A DNA stretch of 42,435 bases from CAZUVM01 sp964623885 (GTDB lineage Bacteria; Verrucomicrobiota; Verrucomicrobiia; Limisphaerales; UBA8199), in assembly GCA_964623885.1 (NCBI GenBank), contig CAZUVM010000105.1:1-42435 (forward strand). Direction: 5' to 3'. Each line of letters begins with the position of its first letter. The first letter of the stretch is position 1. Position numbers and translations under genes: made by a program. Below the pieces are notes generated by a model that was given only the letters and a program-made list of their open reading frames with translations, did not search any database and had not been told where the DNA came from. This document shows positions 24,224-33,735 of this stretch, one piece after another.

Positions 24224-26126
24224 ACGTCTCCTGGAACTCTACAATACCGAACTCCGCCACCTGCGTGAGACAGCCGCCGAGTTTGGCCGCGACTTTCCCA
24301 AAATCGCCGGCCGGTTGGCACTAGACCTGGACGGCAAGGAAATTTGCCCCGATCCTCATGTCGAACGGTTGCTCGAAGGCTTCGCTTTCCTCGCCGCGCG
24401 GGTTCACCTGAAGCTCGATGCCGAGTTCCCGCGCTTTACGCAGGGCCTCCTCGAAACCGTCTATCCGGAGTACCTCTGTCCGGTGCCTTCAATGGCGATT
24501 ACCAAATTCGAGCCCGAACCGGGTGAGGGCGCGTTGGCTCCGGGATTCGTAATTAAGCGCGGCACACTGCTGCGCAGCCAACTGGGCAAAGGGGAACGCA
24601 CCGCGTGCACTTTCACGACCGCCCAGGATGTCCGCCTGTTGCCGATTACCCTTACCGAGGCCCGGTTTTTTATCCGTGACCTGGCCGAATTAAATCTGCC
24701 GCGCGACCTGGGCGCCAAAGCGGCCCTGCGCCTTCGCCTGCGCAAAACGATTCCCAACCCGTGGCGTGAGATTCGTGCCGATCCGCTCATTGTTCATATC
24801 CGCGGCGCTGACGAATTGCCAAGCGAGATTTACGAGCAGATTTTCGCCCACAAAATCCGGCTGGTTGTGCAGTCCCCGGCTGACCGCAAAACCTGCGGAC
24901 CGCCGCTTTCGGCGGAATGCATCCGTCGCGTCGGCTTTGCTTCCGAGCAAGCCTTGTTGCCATCTTCGCCTCACGGGTTTGAGGGGTACCGGCTCCTCCG
25001 CGAATATTTCGCTTTTCCCCAGCGGTTCCTGTTCTTTGAGCTAGCTGATTTTCAATCCGCCCTCGCTCAGGTTGCCGGCGACGAGCTCGACCTGGTTCTC
25101 GTCTTCGGCCAGGCCGATACGCGGCTCGAAGGACGAATCGACCAGTCCTGTTTCGACCTCTTCTGCACGCCGGTTGTTAATCTGTTTGAGAAAACACTCG
25201 AACGGATTCTGATTTCCGACCGCTCGGCCGAGTTTCACCTCGTTCCCGACCGTAACCGGCCGCTGGACTTTGAGATCTATCAAATTCAATCCGTCACCGG
25301 ATACGGGGAGACGCCCGACCAGGAGCGTCAATTCCTTCCTTTTTACCGAGCTCGGGATACCGACCTCGAAACCAGCGCATTTTTCACGCTGCATCGAGTG
25401 CCGAGGCTCTTCAGTGATCGCGAGCGACTAACGGGTCGCCGCTCTTCATACGCCGGTACCGATGCCTACCTTTCGGTTGTGGACGGTGACATGGCGCCGT
25501 TCCGACCCGACTTGCGCCAACTGGGAGTTCGGGCGTTATGCACCAATCGCCACTTGCCGATTCAAATGGCGAAGAACATTGGCCGGACTGATTTTACCAT
25601 GGACCTGAGCGCACCGGTCACCGCGATCCGAATTCTCGAAGGCCCGACGATGCCGCGGCCCAGTCTGGTATTGGCCGGTCAGGATCCTAAAAAGCCGCAA
25701 GTTGCGTCCGGTCGCTTTGCCTGGCGGCTTATCAGCCATCTCTCGCTGAACTACCTCTCGCTCTTGGATTCGAGCTCCGACTCCGGAGCCGAGGCGCTCA
25801 GGGACATCCTCCGGCTGTATGCCGATCCTTCGGATCGCCAGGTGTTAAAGCAGATCGACGGGCTGCGGAGCATTCGGTATCAACCTGTTATTCGGCGCGT
25901 CCAGGTGCCCGGACCTATTACCTTCGCCCGCGGCCTGGAGATTACGATCGTATTCGACGAAGCTGCATTTGAAGGACAGGGGGTATTTGTCCTGGGCGCG
26001 GTGCTCGAACAATTTTTTGCGCGCTATGTCTCGCTGAATTCATTCACCGAGACGGTGATTGCCACCCAGCAAAGGAAGGAGATCATGCGATGGCCAGTCC
26101 AGTTAGGCCGACGCCAGATTCTATAA
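24216..26126 (+). CDS. tssF: Type VI baseplate protein TssF
   Basis: This 636-residue protein begins with the classic TssF start MDERLLELYNTELRHLRE and continues with EFGRDFPKIAGRL, DPHVERLLEGFAFLAARV, LDAEFPRFTQGLLETVYPEY. It ends with GVFVLGAVLEQFFARYVSLN followed by SFTETVIATQQRKEIMRWP. TssF forms the baseplate wedge with TssG and TssE. It overlaps tssE by 8 bp and tssG by 37 bp, so the three are tightly coupled. Length is typical. Confidence 0.96.
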   Translation: MDERLLELYNTELRHLRETAAEFGRDFPKIAGRLALDLDGKEICPDPHVERLLEGFAFLAARVHLKLDAEFPRFTQGLLETVYPEYLCPVPSMAITKFEPEPGEGALAPGFVIKRGTLLRSQLGKGERTACTFTTAQDVRLLPITLTEARFFIRDLAELNLPRDLGAKAALRLRLRKTIPNPWREIRADPLIVHIRGADELPSEIYEQIFAHKIRLVVQSPADRKTCGPPLSAECIRRVGFASEQALLPSSPHGFEGYRLLREYFAFPQRFLFFELADFQSALAQVAGDELDLVLVFGQADTRLEGRIDQSCFDLFCTPVVNLFEKTLERILISDRSAEFHLVPDRNRPLDFEIYQIQSVTGYGETPDQERQFLPFYRARDTDLETSAFFTLHRVPRLFSDRERLTGRRSSYAGTDAYLSVVDGDMAPFRPDLRQLGVRALCTNRHLPIQMAKNIGRTDFTMDLSAPVTAIRILEGPTMPRPSLVLAGQDPKKPQVASGRFAWRLISHLSLNYLSLLDSSSDSGAEALRDILRLYADPSDRQVLKQIDGLRSIRYQPVIRRVQVPGPITFARGLEITIVFDEAAFEGQGVFVLGAVLEQFFARYVSLNSFTETVIATQQRKEIMRWPVQLGRRQIL

Positions 26127-27106
26127 TTGCCGGTTTGGCGCAGGATCCCCACGGCTACGATTTTTTCGCGGCCGTGCGCCTGCTGCAATCCTACTTTCCC
26201 AAGCAGCCGCGGGTAGGACATTCCTGGTCTCTGGCCCAGGATCCGGTTCGGTTCGCCCAGAGCCCGTACATGGAATTCGCCCCTTCGACCGTCGAAGCGC
26301 TCCAGCAAAAGAAACCCGGGCGGCCGCCCGTTCTTTACTCCCGTCACTTTGGCCTGTTTGGCCCGAACGGCCCTCTCCCCCTTTGCTATACTGAGTTCGC
26401 TCGCGACCGCATCCTGCACCGTGGCGATCCTACTCTGGCGGCTTTCTGTAATGTTTTTCATCACCGCCTTTTGAGTTTCTTCTTCCGGGCCTGGGCCGAT
26501 GCCCAGAAGTCAGTCGATTTTGATCGCCCCACCGATCAGCGATGGGCTCCGTTTGCTGCCAGTTTGATCGGTCTCGGAATGGATTCCTTGCTCGAGCGGG
26601 AAAGCATTCCCGATCGCGCTAAACTTTATTTCGCCGGCCGGCTCGTCCAACAATCCCGCAATGCCGAGGGGCTTGAGGCCATCATTCAGGAGTTCTTCGG
26701 CTTGCGCACGGAACTCAAAACATTCGTTGGCCGCTGGCTCGATCTACCCGCCGGCTCGGTCTGCAAACTCGGCGTCTCTGCGCAAACGGGCTCGCTGGGC
26801 GCCAACGTCATTCTCGGCTCTCGGTTCTGGACGTGCCAGCTTCATTTCCGAATCCGCCTCGGTCCGCTTAATCTTCCTGAATACGAACGCATGCTTCCGA
26901 CGGGAAGCTCTTTCCGGCGCCTGCGTGATTGGGTCCGCCAGTATGCCGGCGAGCATTTTTCCTGGGATGTTCAGTTCGTTTTGTCTAAGAACGAAGTTCC
27001 CTGCATTCAAATTGGCCGGTTCGGCCGATTGGGGTGGACGACCTGGCTTAAGTCGCTTCCTTTCACACACGACGCCGATAACCTGATCCTCCAGGGTGCC
27101 GCATGA
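26090..27106 (+). CDS. tssG: Type VI baseplate protein TssG
   Basis: This 338-residue protein matches TssG: DPHGYDFFAAVRLLQSYFP, VRFAQSPYMEFAPSTVEAL, FGLFGPNGPLPLCYTEFARD and the conserved HRLLSFFFRAWADAQKSVDFD block. Two copies of TssG bind TssF and TssE in the wedge. The start overlaps the tssF end by 37 bp, which implies translational coupling. The C-terminal IGRFGRLGWTTWL stretch is also typical. Confidence 0.95.
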   Translation: MASPVRPTPDSIIAGLAQDPHGYDFFAAVRLLQSYFPKQPRVGHSWSLAQDPVRFAQSPYMEFAPSTVEALQQKKPGRPPVLYSRHFGLFGPNGPLPLCYTEFARDRILHRGDPTLAAFCNVFHHRLLSFFFRAWADAQKSVDFDRPTDQRWAPFAASLIGLGMDSLLERESIPDRAKLYFAGRLVQQSRNAEGLEAIIQEFFGLRTELKTFVGRWLDLPAGSVCKLGVSAQTGSLGANVILGSRFWTCQLHFRIRLGPLNLPEYERMLPTGSSFRRLRDWVRQYAGEHFSWDVQFVLSKNEVPCIQIGRFGRLGWTTWLKSLPFTHDADNLILQGAA

Positions 27107-27167
27107 TCCCGTTTCGAACTTTTCCCTGATACTCCTTAATTCCACGACTCCACCAGTCTTTCCTGCC

Positions 27168-30047
27168 ATGGCTGATATCAAACGCACCACCTTATTCGGC
27201 AAGCTTAACTCGCTTGGCTACAAATCAATCGAGTCCGCCACGATCTTTTGCAAAATGCGTGGCAACCCGTACGTGGAGAACGTGCACTGGTTGCACCAGC
27301 TTCTCCAGGTCCAGGACTCGGATATTCTGCGCATTATAAAGCATTTTGGACTCGATCCATCCCGGGTCGCGGCCGACCTGATTGCCGCGCTGGATCGATT
27401 GCCGAGAGGGGCTACCGCCATCAGCGATTTCTCGCCACATATCGAGACCGCTATCGAGCAGGCTTATCTTTATGGCACGCTCATGTTCGGCGAGTACCAG
27501 GTCCGCACTGGTTTTCTGGTGGTCGCCTTGCTCAAAACCGATTTCCTCCGCAATGGGTTCCTGAGCCTTTCGCGCGAGTTCGGCCGGGTTAAGATCGAGC
27601 AGCTTACTGACGACTTCGCCAAAATCGTCGCCGGCTCACCCGAAGACGGCATGCGCGCCAGCGATGGCTCGGGCTTGAGCGCGGGCGCCGCACCCGGCGA
27701 AACCAGCGGGGCCATTCCTCCGGCGGAAATGGGGAAGCAGGAAGCCTTGCGCCGGTTTACCGTGGATCTCACCGAAAAGGGCCGCAAAGGCGAAATCGAC
27801 CCTATTGTGGGACGCGACGAAGAAATCCGCCAATGTGTCGATATCCTCATGCGTCGCCGCCAGAACAACCCGATTCTTACGGGTGAGGCCGGTGTCGGCA
27901 AAACCGCAGTCGTCGAAGGATTTGTGCACCGCATCCTTGCGGGGGACGTGCCTCCAGCGCTGAAGGAAGTCTCCGTCCGGTCGTTGGACATCGGCCTGCT
28001 GCAGGCTGGGGCCAGCATGAAAGGGGAATTCGAGCAGCGGTTGCGTGGCGTCATTGACGAAATCCAGGCTTCACCGAAGCCGATTATTCTGTTCATCGAC
28101 GAGGCCCACACCCTAATGGGAGCAGGCGGAAGCGGCGCCAGCGATGCCGCCAACCTCCTAAAACCGGCTTTGGCGCGCGGCACGCTCCGAACGATTGCGG
28201 CCACCACCTGGGATGAATACAAGCGGCACATCGAAAAGGATCCCGCGCTCACCCGCCGCTTCCAGGTTGTGAAAGTGGATGAACCGGACGAAGCCCGTTG
28301 CATCCGAATGATGCGGGCGGTCATGGTCCCCTTCGAGAAGCATCATCGCGTTCAAGTGCTGGACGAAGCGATCGAGAGCGCCGTCAAGCTGTCCCATCGC
28401 TACATCGCCGGCCGGCAGTTGCCGGATAAAGCGGTAAGCCTCATTGATACTGCCGCAGCTCGTGTTGCCGTCAGCCAGCATGCCGTTCCGCCCGAAGTGG
28501 ACGATTGCCGCCGCCGAATTCAGGCACTACAAACGGAACAGGAAATCCTGGATCGGGAAACCGCTACCGGCCTCGATCACAAGGCTCGCGTCGCTGAAAT
28601 CACCGATAAGCTTGGCCGGGAAAGAGAAACATTGGCCGGGCTTGAAAAGCATTGGACCGAGGAAAAGCAACTCGTGTCGACGATTCTTGACTTGCGCTCT
28701 AAACTCCGCGCGGGCGGGGTCGGCCCGGACGAAGCGCTGGCTGCGGTTCCCGCCGGCGGACGTGCCGTGGTTGGTTCGACGGTTGCGACGAGCGGGCCAG
28801 ATGCCGCGCCAGCAGCACCCGGCGGTTCGAATGCTCCTCCCAATCTGACTACCGTCCCGCGAGCAACTTCATCGCCTGCAGGCACTGCCACGACTGCTCT
28901 GCCTGATCCCAGGTCATCGGCGCCCGCAAGCCCTAATGGCCATCTCACCGCCGAAGAGCGCGACAAAATCCTAGACGAACTAAAGCGCCACCAAGAAAAG
29001 CTGAAACAGTTCCAGGGTGAGTCCCCGCTCATTTTCCCTAGTGTCGATGCCAACGCCATCGCCGCGGTGGTCGCTGATTGGACGGGCATCCCGGTTGGCC
29101 GCATGGTCAAAAACGAAATCGAGCAAGTCCTGGCCCTGGCCGATATTCTCGAACGTCGTGTCATTGGCCAGCGCCATGCCCTCGAGTTGGTTTCCCGCCG
29201 CGTGCAAACCAGCCGTGCTCGGCTCGACAACCCCAACCGGCCCGTTGGCGTCTTTATGTTGGTCGGTCCATCCGGCACCGGCAAAACTGAGACCGCCCTC
29301 ACGCTTGCTGAGGCGCTCTATGGTGGTGAGCAGAATCTCATCTCGATCAACATGAGCGAGTTTCAGGAGGCTCATACCGTGAGCACCCTCAAAGGTTCGC
29401 CTCCGGGTTACGTCGGCTACGGTGAAGGCGGCGTCCTGACGGAAGCCGTGCGGCGTCGGCCTTATAGTGTCGTTTTGCTGGATGAGGTTGAGAAGGCGCA
29501 CCCGGATGTGCACGAAATCTTTTTCCAAGTTTTTGACAAAGGCTGGATGGAGGATGCCGAAGGCCGCTACATCGACTTCAAGAACACCATCATCATTCTT
29601 ACCAGCAACGCCGCACAGGATGTTATTATCAACATGTGCAAAGACCCCGAGCTGATGCCCAACGCTGAGGGTCTTGAAAAGGCGATGCGCACCCCGCTCA
29701 CGAAAGTGTTTCCCGATGCGCTGTTGAACCGGTTGGTGGTTGTGCCTTATTATCCAATCAGCAAGGAAGTCCTGCATCGGATTATCCAGCTCAACTTAAC
29801 GCGCGTGGCCAAACGCGTGAAGGAAAACCACAAGGTCCCCTTCACGTTTGACGATTCAGTCCCTGAACTAATCGGCCAGCGCTGCACCGAGTTGGAACGC
29901 GGCGCCCGTATGGTTGATGCTCTGATCACCAACACTATGCTGCCTGAAATCGGACGCGAATTCCTGGCCCGCCTTGCGGCCGGGTCTGAAATCAAACGCG
30001 TGCACGTTAGCGCCAAAGACGGCAACTTCGCTTTCGCTTTCGATTGA
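27168..30047 (+). CDS. clpV: Type VI sheath-recycling ATPase ClpV (TssH)
   Basis: This 959-residue AAA+ unfoldase has an N-domain, a first ATPase domain with Walker A GEAGVGKT (239-246) and Walker B ILFIDEAHTL, a coiled-coil middle region, and a second ATPase domain with GPSGTGKT (700-707) and VVLLDEVEKAHPD. It disassembles contracted TssB/TssC sheath. Between the middle region and second ATPase lies an Ala/Pro/Ser/Thr-rich linker (about residues 518-590), making the protein longer than the usual ~880-900. I chose MADIKRTTLFGKLN as start; the open frame extends 24 residues further into the tssG end. Confidence 0.95.
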   Translation: MADIKRTTLFGKLNSLGYKSIESATIFCKMRGNPYVENVHWLHQLLQVQDSDILRIIKHFGLDPSRVAADLIAALDRLPRGATAISDFSPHIETAIEQAYLYGTLMFGEYQVRTGFLVVALLKTDFLRNGFLSLSREFGRVKIEQLTDDFAKIVAGSPEDGMRASDGSGLSAGAAPGETSGAIPPAEMGKQEALRRFTVDLTEKGRKGEIDPIVGRDEEIRQCVDILMRRRQNNPILTGEAGVGKTAVVEGFVHRILAGDVPPALKEVSVRSLDIGLLQAGASMKGEFEQRLRGVIDEIQASPKPIILFIDEAHTLMGAGGSGASDAANLLKPALARGTLRTIAATTWDEYKRHIEKDPALTRRFQVVKVDEPDEARCIRMMRAVMVPFEKHHRVQVLDEAIESAVKLSHRYIAGRQLPDKAVSLIDTAAARVAVSQHAVPPEVDDCRRRIQALQTEQEILDRETATGLDHKARVAEITDKLGRERETLAGLEKHWTEEKQLVSTILDLRSKLRAGGVGPDEALAAVPAGGRAVVGSTVATSGPDAAPAAPGGSNAPPNLTTVPRATSSPAGTATTALPDPRSSAPASPNGHLTAEERDKILDELKRHQEKLKQFQGESPLIFPSVDANAIAAVVADWTGIPVGRMVKNEIEQVLALADILERRVIGQRHALELVSRRVQTSRARLDNPNRPVGVFMLVGPSGTGKTETALTLAEALYGGEQNLISINMSEFQEAHTVSTLKGSPPGYVGYGEGGVLTEAVRRRPYSVVLLDEVEKAHPDVHEIFFQVFDKGWMEDAEGRYIDFKNTIIILTSNAAQDVIINMCKDPELMPNAEGLEKAMRTPLTKVFPDALLNRLVVVPYYPISKEVLHRIIQLNLTRVAKRVKENHKVPFTFDDSVPELIGQRCTELERGARMVDALITNTMLPEIGREFLARLAAGSEIKRVHVSAKDGNFAFAFD

Positions 30048-30078
30048 ATCTCGAGTTCGTTAACTCTCCTGATCTTGT

Positions 30079-31074
30079 ATGCCCATCCCTACTTATAAAG
30101 ACTGGATGACGCGCACGAAGCGTGGCCTCTTCACCCCGCGCAGTTCCGCGCTGGAAAAGCTCGACAAGGCGCTCGATGTCTATGACAAAAACAAAACCGA
30201 TCCTAACAAACAGACCCTAACCGCCAGGCTGGATGATTGGATCAAGGCCAAAGGCGACAAATGGAAGCAAAGCACTCGTAATTCGGATGGTGTCGTCGAG
30301 GAGCTTTATGCCGCTCTCCATCCTTATCGGGCGGCTGCTCCAAAATGGACGGCACCCCCGTTGCCGCCCAGCCCGACCCCTGGTGAGGTTTATCTCGGCC
30401 AAAGTTTCGAGTATTCGAATTCGCTGGCTCGGGCGCAAGTGCCACGGGCTTTTAAGCGTGCCCGGTTGCTGATTGATTCGGCCTATCGCGGCATTTCGCA
30501 AGCCCGATCGCCCGGACCCAACCGCACAATTTATGAGACCTGGTTCGGCGCTTACGATCAAAATCGGTTTGCCACGGTGTTCGGTAATGTGAAGTCGTTG
30601 TACGACGCGCTTTTTCTAAAAGCGATCGTGCTTTATTATCGAGGTGACGGCGTCAGCGGAGCCTCCGATTGTCCCGTCGAGACCGATCCGATGTCGCCGG
30701 GAAGCTATTTTGGCGCGGCTTGGCCACCCAAAGTTCTGCCTTCCGGTTTGGACCGCAAGTTCACCTACGTCTTCCTGGGCCGCGCATTTTTCACCAGCGG
30801 CGTTTATGCTCAGGACTCGAGTGGCGGTGTGATCATCCACGAATTGTCTCACGCGATTTGCGGCACAGACGATGTTGTATACAAGGGGCAGCAGACGTAC
30901 GGCCAGGCGCTCTGCCAGCAGTTGGCGCGTGAGAAACCAGACCTTGCAGTGCACAATGCCGACACATACGAGTATCTCTGCGAGAATTACCAAACCAGCC
31001 ATTACCAACCAACACCCATGGCTCTCCACCTTCCTCCCAAAGCCAGCATCGCGCTGAATCTCAGCCCGCCTTAA
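30079..31074 (+). CDS. Putative type VI effector, aspzincin (M35-like) metalloprotease
   Basis: This is a 331-residue protein. The C-terminal half has the zinc motif HELSH (254-258), followed by GTDDVVYKGQQTYG, close to the GT....YG motif carrying the third ligand Asp (Asp264 or Asp265) of aspzincin peptidases. It also has HNADTYEYLCENY, resembling the NADSY region of that family. The N-terminal 110 residues are basic/helical with a conserved-looking WIKAKGDKWKQSTRNSDG patch and may be the secretion or delivery region. No signal peptide is seen. It is the last gene of the cassette, 31 bp after clpV. A role as a protein-cutting effector is inferred, and no immunity gene is recognisable. Confidence 0.75.
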   Translation: MPIPTYKDWMTRTKRGLFTPRSSALEKLDKALDVYDKNKTDPNKQTLTARLDDWIKAKGDKWKQSTRNSDGVVEELYAALHPYRAAAPKWTAPPLPPSPTPGEVYLGQSFEYSNSLARAQVPRAFKRARLLIDSAYRGISQARSPGPNRTIYETWFGAYDQNRFATVFGNVKSLYDALFLKAIVLYYRGDGVSGASDCPVETDPMSPGSYFGAAWPPKVLPSGLDRKFTYVFLGRAFFTSGVYAQDSSGGVIIHELSHAICGTDDVVYKGQQTYGQALCQQLAREKPDLAVHNADTYEYLCENYQTSHYQPTPMALHLPPKASIALNLSPP

Positions 31075-31222
31075 TGATCCGAACTCCAGTAGTGCCAGCT
31101 TTACTTAAGAAGAATATAAACCTATATTCCGCCCTGGCTTTGAATCTCCGAACCTCCACCGCCCTCTAGGGACAAAACGGAATAGGCGAGCGACGCCGGT
31201 CCTGCTAGGTTGTTTTGAAATT

Positions 31223-32569
31223 ATGTCTGTAAGTCCGATGGGCGCGCAGGTGCGCCCAGTTATAGTAAAGCGATTATGCCGTAATGCTTTGCCAGTGCCG
31301 GCTTCGCCGACTTTGATTGTGACCGGAAGTGATTCGGAGTCAGGCACAGCGCCGGCCGAGTTCTCATTTGCCGATCTAGGCGATTCGGTTCGGTTGGCGC
31401 TGATGCTCACGCCCAAGGGCCGGGGCAGCTTCTGCGAACAAGCGAAGGAGTTGTTGTCCGTGCTGCAATCGATCCTGGCGCGGCAATCGCAGCCAATGTC
31501 GGTAAGTTTCCAAACGGTCTTCCTGCGCGATGCAGACGATCAACCTGTTTGCGAGCAACTCTTCGCGGCGCATTACGGCGCCTCGGTTCCAGTGACCAAT
31601 TTCGTCCTGCAACCGCCTTGTTGTGGGGCGGCGCTGGCCCTCGAAGCCTGGGCCGTTGGCGGCCCCTCCGTGCGATTGGAGCATTTCGGGCCACACGCGC
31701 TCGCGGTCAGCTACGACAGTGTGCGCTGGGTATACTGCGCCGGCATCGAAGCCGCCGCGTCCAGTGACGTTTACCATCAGTCCTCGAATGTGCTCGCGCA
31801 GATGCGGGCGGCGTTGGCACAGGCCGGCGCGGGATTCGAACAAATCGTGCGAACGTGGTTTTACCTGGGCGACATTACTCAACCGGAGGCGGACACCCAG
31901 CGCTACAAGGAGATGAACCGGGCTCGCAGCGATTTTTACCGCGACGTCCGGTTCGGCTGCCTGCAGGTGCCGCCAATGATCCCACAGGGGATTTACCCGG
32001 CGAGCACCGGCATCGGCATGACCGGACGACGCCTGGTTGCGGGATGCCTGACGGTCCAAACGAAGCGCAAGGACGTGCTTCTTCTTCCACTGGAAAATCC
32101 TCAACAAACCCCAGCCTACGCTTATCCCCCGCGTCATTCGCCGTTAAGTCCCAAGTTCTCTCGCGCGGTGGCGTTGATCGTCGGCGAATACGTCACCATC
32201 TGGATTTCCGGAACCGCGAGCATTCTGGGCTGCGATAGCCGACACCCGAGCGATATCGTCAGGCAAACCGAGCAGACGATCGACAATATCGAACGGTTGA
32301 TCGCGCCGGAAAACTTCGCCTTCCATGGCGTCAAAGGCGCCGGCGCCGGCTTACATGACCTGGCGAAAATCCGTGTTTATCTAAGGCGCTCGCAGGATTT
32401 CCCTGCTTGCAAGGCAATCTGCGAACGGAGATTTGGCCTCGTGCCCGCGATTTACGCCGTTGCCGACATCTGCCGCCCGGAATTGCTGGTCGAGATCGAA
32501 GGCGTGGCGTTCTCGCATTATCTGCCGCCCGCGCCGTCGAACTGTGGAAACGGTGCGCCAGGCGGCTGA
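31223..32569 (+). CDS. RidA-fold chorismatase-like protein
   Basis: This 448-residue protein has two RidA-like halves (about 160-300 and 315-440). The C-terminal part, TIWISGTASILGCDSRHPSD then QTEQTIDNIERLIAPENF, and IRVYLRRSQDFPACK then YAVADICRPELLVEIEGVAF, resembles the FkbO/Hyg5/XanB2 chorismatases. These convert chorismate to hydroxybenzoate or dihydroxy acids. Whether this one acts on chorismate or another substrate is uncertain. No biosynthetic cluster surrounds it. It is not obviously tied to the type VI cassette, from which it is separated by about 150 bp, though both are transcribed in the same direction. Confidence 0.75.
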   Translation: MSVSPMGAQVRPVIVKRLCRNALPVPASPTLIVTGSDSESGTAPAEFSFADLGDSVRLALMLTPKGRGSFCEQAKELLSVLQSILARQSQPMSVSFQTVFLRDADDQPVCEQLFAAHYGASVPVTNFVLQPPCCGAALALEAWAVGGPSVRLEHFGPHALAVSYDSVRWVYCAGIEAAASSDVYHQSSNVLAQMRAALAQAGAGFEQIVRTWFYLGDITQPEADTQRYKEMNRARSDFYRDVRFGCLQVPPMIPQGIYPASTGIGMTGRRLVAGCLTVQTKRKDVLLLPLENPQQTPAYAYPPRHSPLSPKFSRAVALIVGEYVTIWISGTASILGCDSRHPSDIVRQTEQTIDNIERLIAPENFAFHGVKGAGAGLHDLAKIRVYLRRSQDFPACKAICERRFGLVPAIYAVADICRPELLVEIEGVAFSHYLPPAPSNCGNGAPGG

Positions 32570-32618
32570 TCATTGCGCCGTTTGCCTTGCCATTCGGTCA
32601 ACAAACAGCTTGTGGTAA

Positions 32619-33653
32619 CTACCCCAACTTTCTCCAATAGCCCAGCCGACCTGGATTCCACGTGCACACCGCGATATCACCGTTAGCAAGCCAGACCGCG
32701 TCATGAGGATGCCTGAATCCGTGGGCGCCCATCAGTTTGCCGACCTCGATCACCGAAACCACCTGGTTGTCCTTGTCCAGAATCACCAGAGGTCCATTTA
32801 GATCGGGAACCAGCACGTGGTCGCCGCGAATATCGGCGTTGCACGGCGCGGTGATCTCTTTCGCCTCGATTGTGCTGTGATAAAAACCCGCCAGCGTGAA
32901 GTACTCGAGCCGCTTGTTGCCGCGGTCGGCGGTCAGCAGAAGTTTACGGCGGGGGTCGTAGGTGATCCCGTGCGGACAATTCAACTCGCCGTGCGCCGCG
33001 CCAAGCCCGCCCCATGATTTGCCAGCGTAAACCCCATCGGCGGCCTTGAGCACGTGGATCATGCTGCTGCCGTACCCGTCCGCCACGACCACACGCTCGC
33101 CGCCCGGCGGCGAGACCGCATCCGTCGGCTTGTAGTTCCCCATCTGCGGCGACCATTTCTGGGTCCAAAGGATCTGCCCATCCAACGTGGTCTTGTGGAC
33201 CGTCGCTTCATTGTTGGCGTGATACAGGACCGCCTCGCCCTTTTCATTTATGTAAATGTTGAGCCCGTGCGGCACGCCGTGAGCCAGGGCATTATCGGCG
33301 CCCAGCAGTGTCGCGCTCGTGCCATCCGGGGCAAATCGCACGAGGCTGCGCGTTTGGTTTTCGACTTTTTCCGGTTCGAACGTGAAATAGATGTTGCCGG
33401 CGGTGTCCAGGCACAGCCCGTGCCCGTTTTTCATCTTCACTTCCGGCGGGAGGACGAGTTTATCAGGCACATACTCATACTTGAACTCTCCGCTACCGCT
33501 TACAATCGGGCCGCCGGTGCCGGGTGCCACATCTTGACTCGCCGCTTCCGCGTCAAAAGGGGCTTCGTCGACATGATGATGGGAATGGCCGTGCGCGGTG
33601 AAACTGAGCGCCGCGATGGAGGCGCCGGTTTGCAGAAAATGACGTCGATTCAT
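32619..33653 (-). CDS. Tat-exported NHL/six-bladed beta-propeller protein
   Basis: This 344-residue protein starts with a twin-arginine signal (MNRRHFLQTGASIAALSF). The mature part has propeller blades: NGHGLCLDTAGNIYFTFEPE, AHGVPHGLNIYINEKGEAV, NYKPTDAVSPPGGERVVVADG, and HGFRHPHDAVWLANGDIAV. They carry the conserved HG/HP turns of NHL-type propellers such as peptidylglycine-lyase relatives. It has a His-rich stretch HGHSHHH after the signal that may bind metal. It is probably a periplasmic or exported folded protein. I chose the ATG at 33653 because the Tat motif follows it directly. The enzymatic role, if any, is unknown. Confidence 0.78.
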   Translation of the reverse strand: MNRRHFLQTGASIAALSFTAHGHSHHHVDEAPFDAEAASQDVAPGTGGPIVSGSGEFKYEYVPDKLVLPPEVKMKNGHGLCLDTAGNIYFTFEPEKVENQTRSLVRFAPDGTSATLLGADNALAHGVPHGLNIYINEKGEAVLYHANNEATVHKTTLDGQILWTQKWSPQMGNYKPTDAVSPPGGERVVVADGYGSSMIHVLKAADGVYAGKSWGGLGAAHGELNCPHGITYDPRRKLLLTADRGNKRLEYFTLAGFYHSTIEAKEITAPCNADIRGDHVLVPDLNGPLVILDKDNQVVSVIEVGKLMGAHGFRHPHDAVWLANGDIAVCTWNPGRLGYWRKLG

Positions 33654-33735
33654 GATGGGCTTGGTTTGCTCCAAAGTGTTGCTCATTCGCAACATTAGAG
33701 CAAGCCGTCGCAGTTCAGTGCCATTGGGTGCGGTG

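Noticed and set aside
27470..28324. Minus-strand frame of 284 residues opposite clpV
   Set aside because: It is an antisense shadow rich in Arg/Ser, without domain resemblance.
31100..31122. AATATA/TATATT hairpin after the putative effector gene
   Set aside because: The stem is only six A/T pairs and no T run follows, so it is not a credible terminator.
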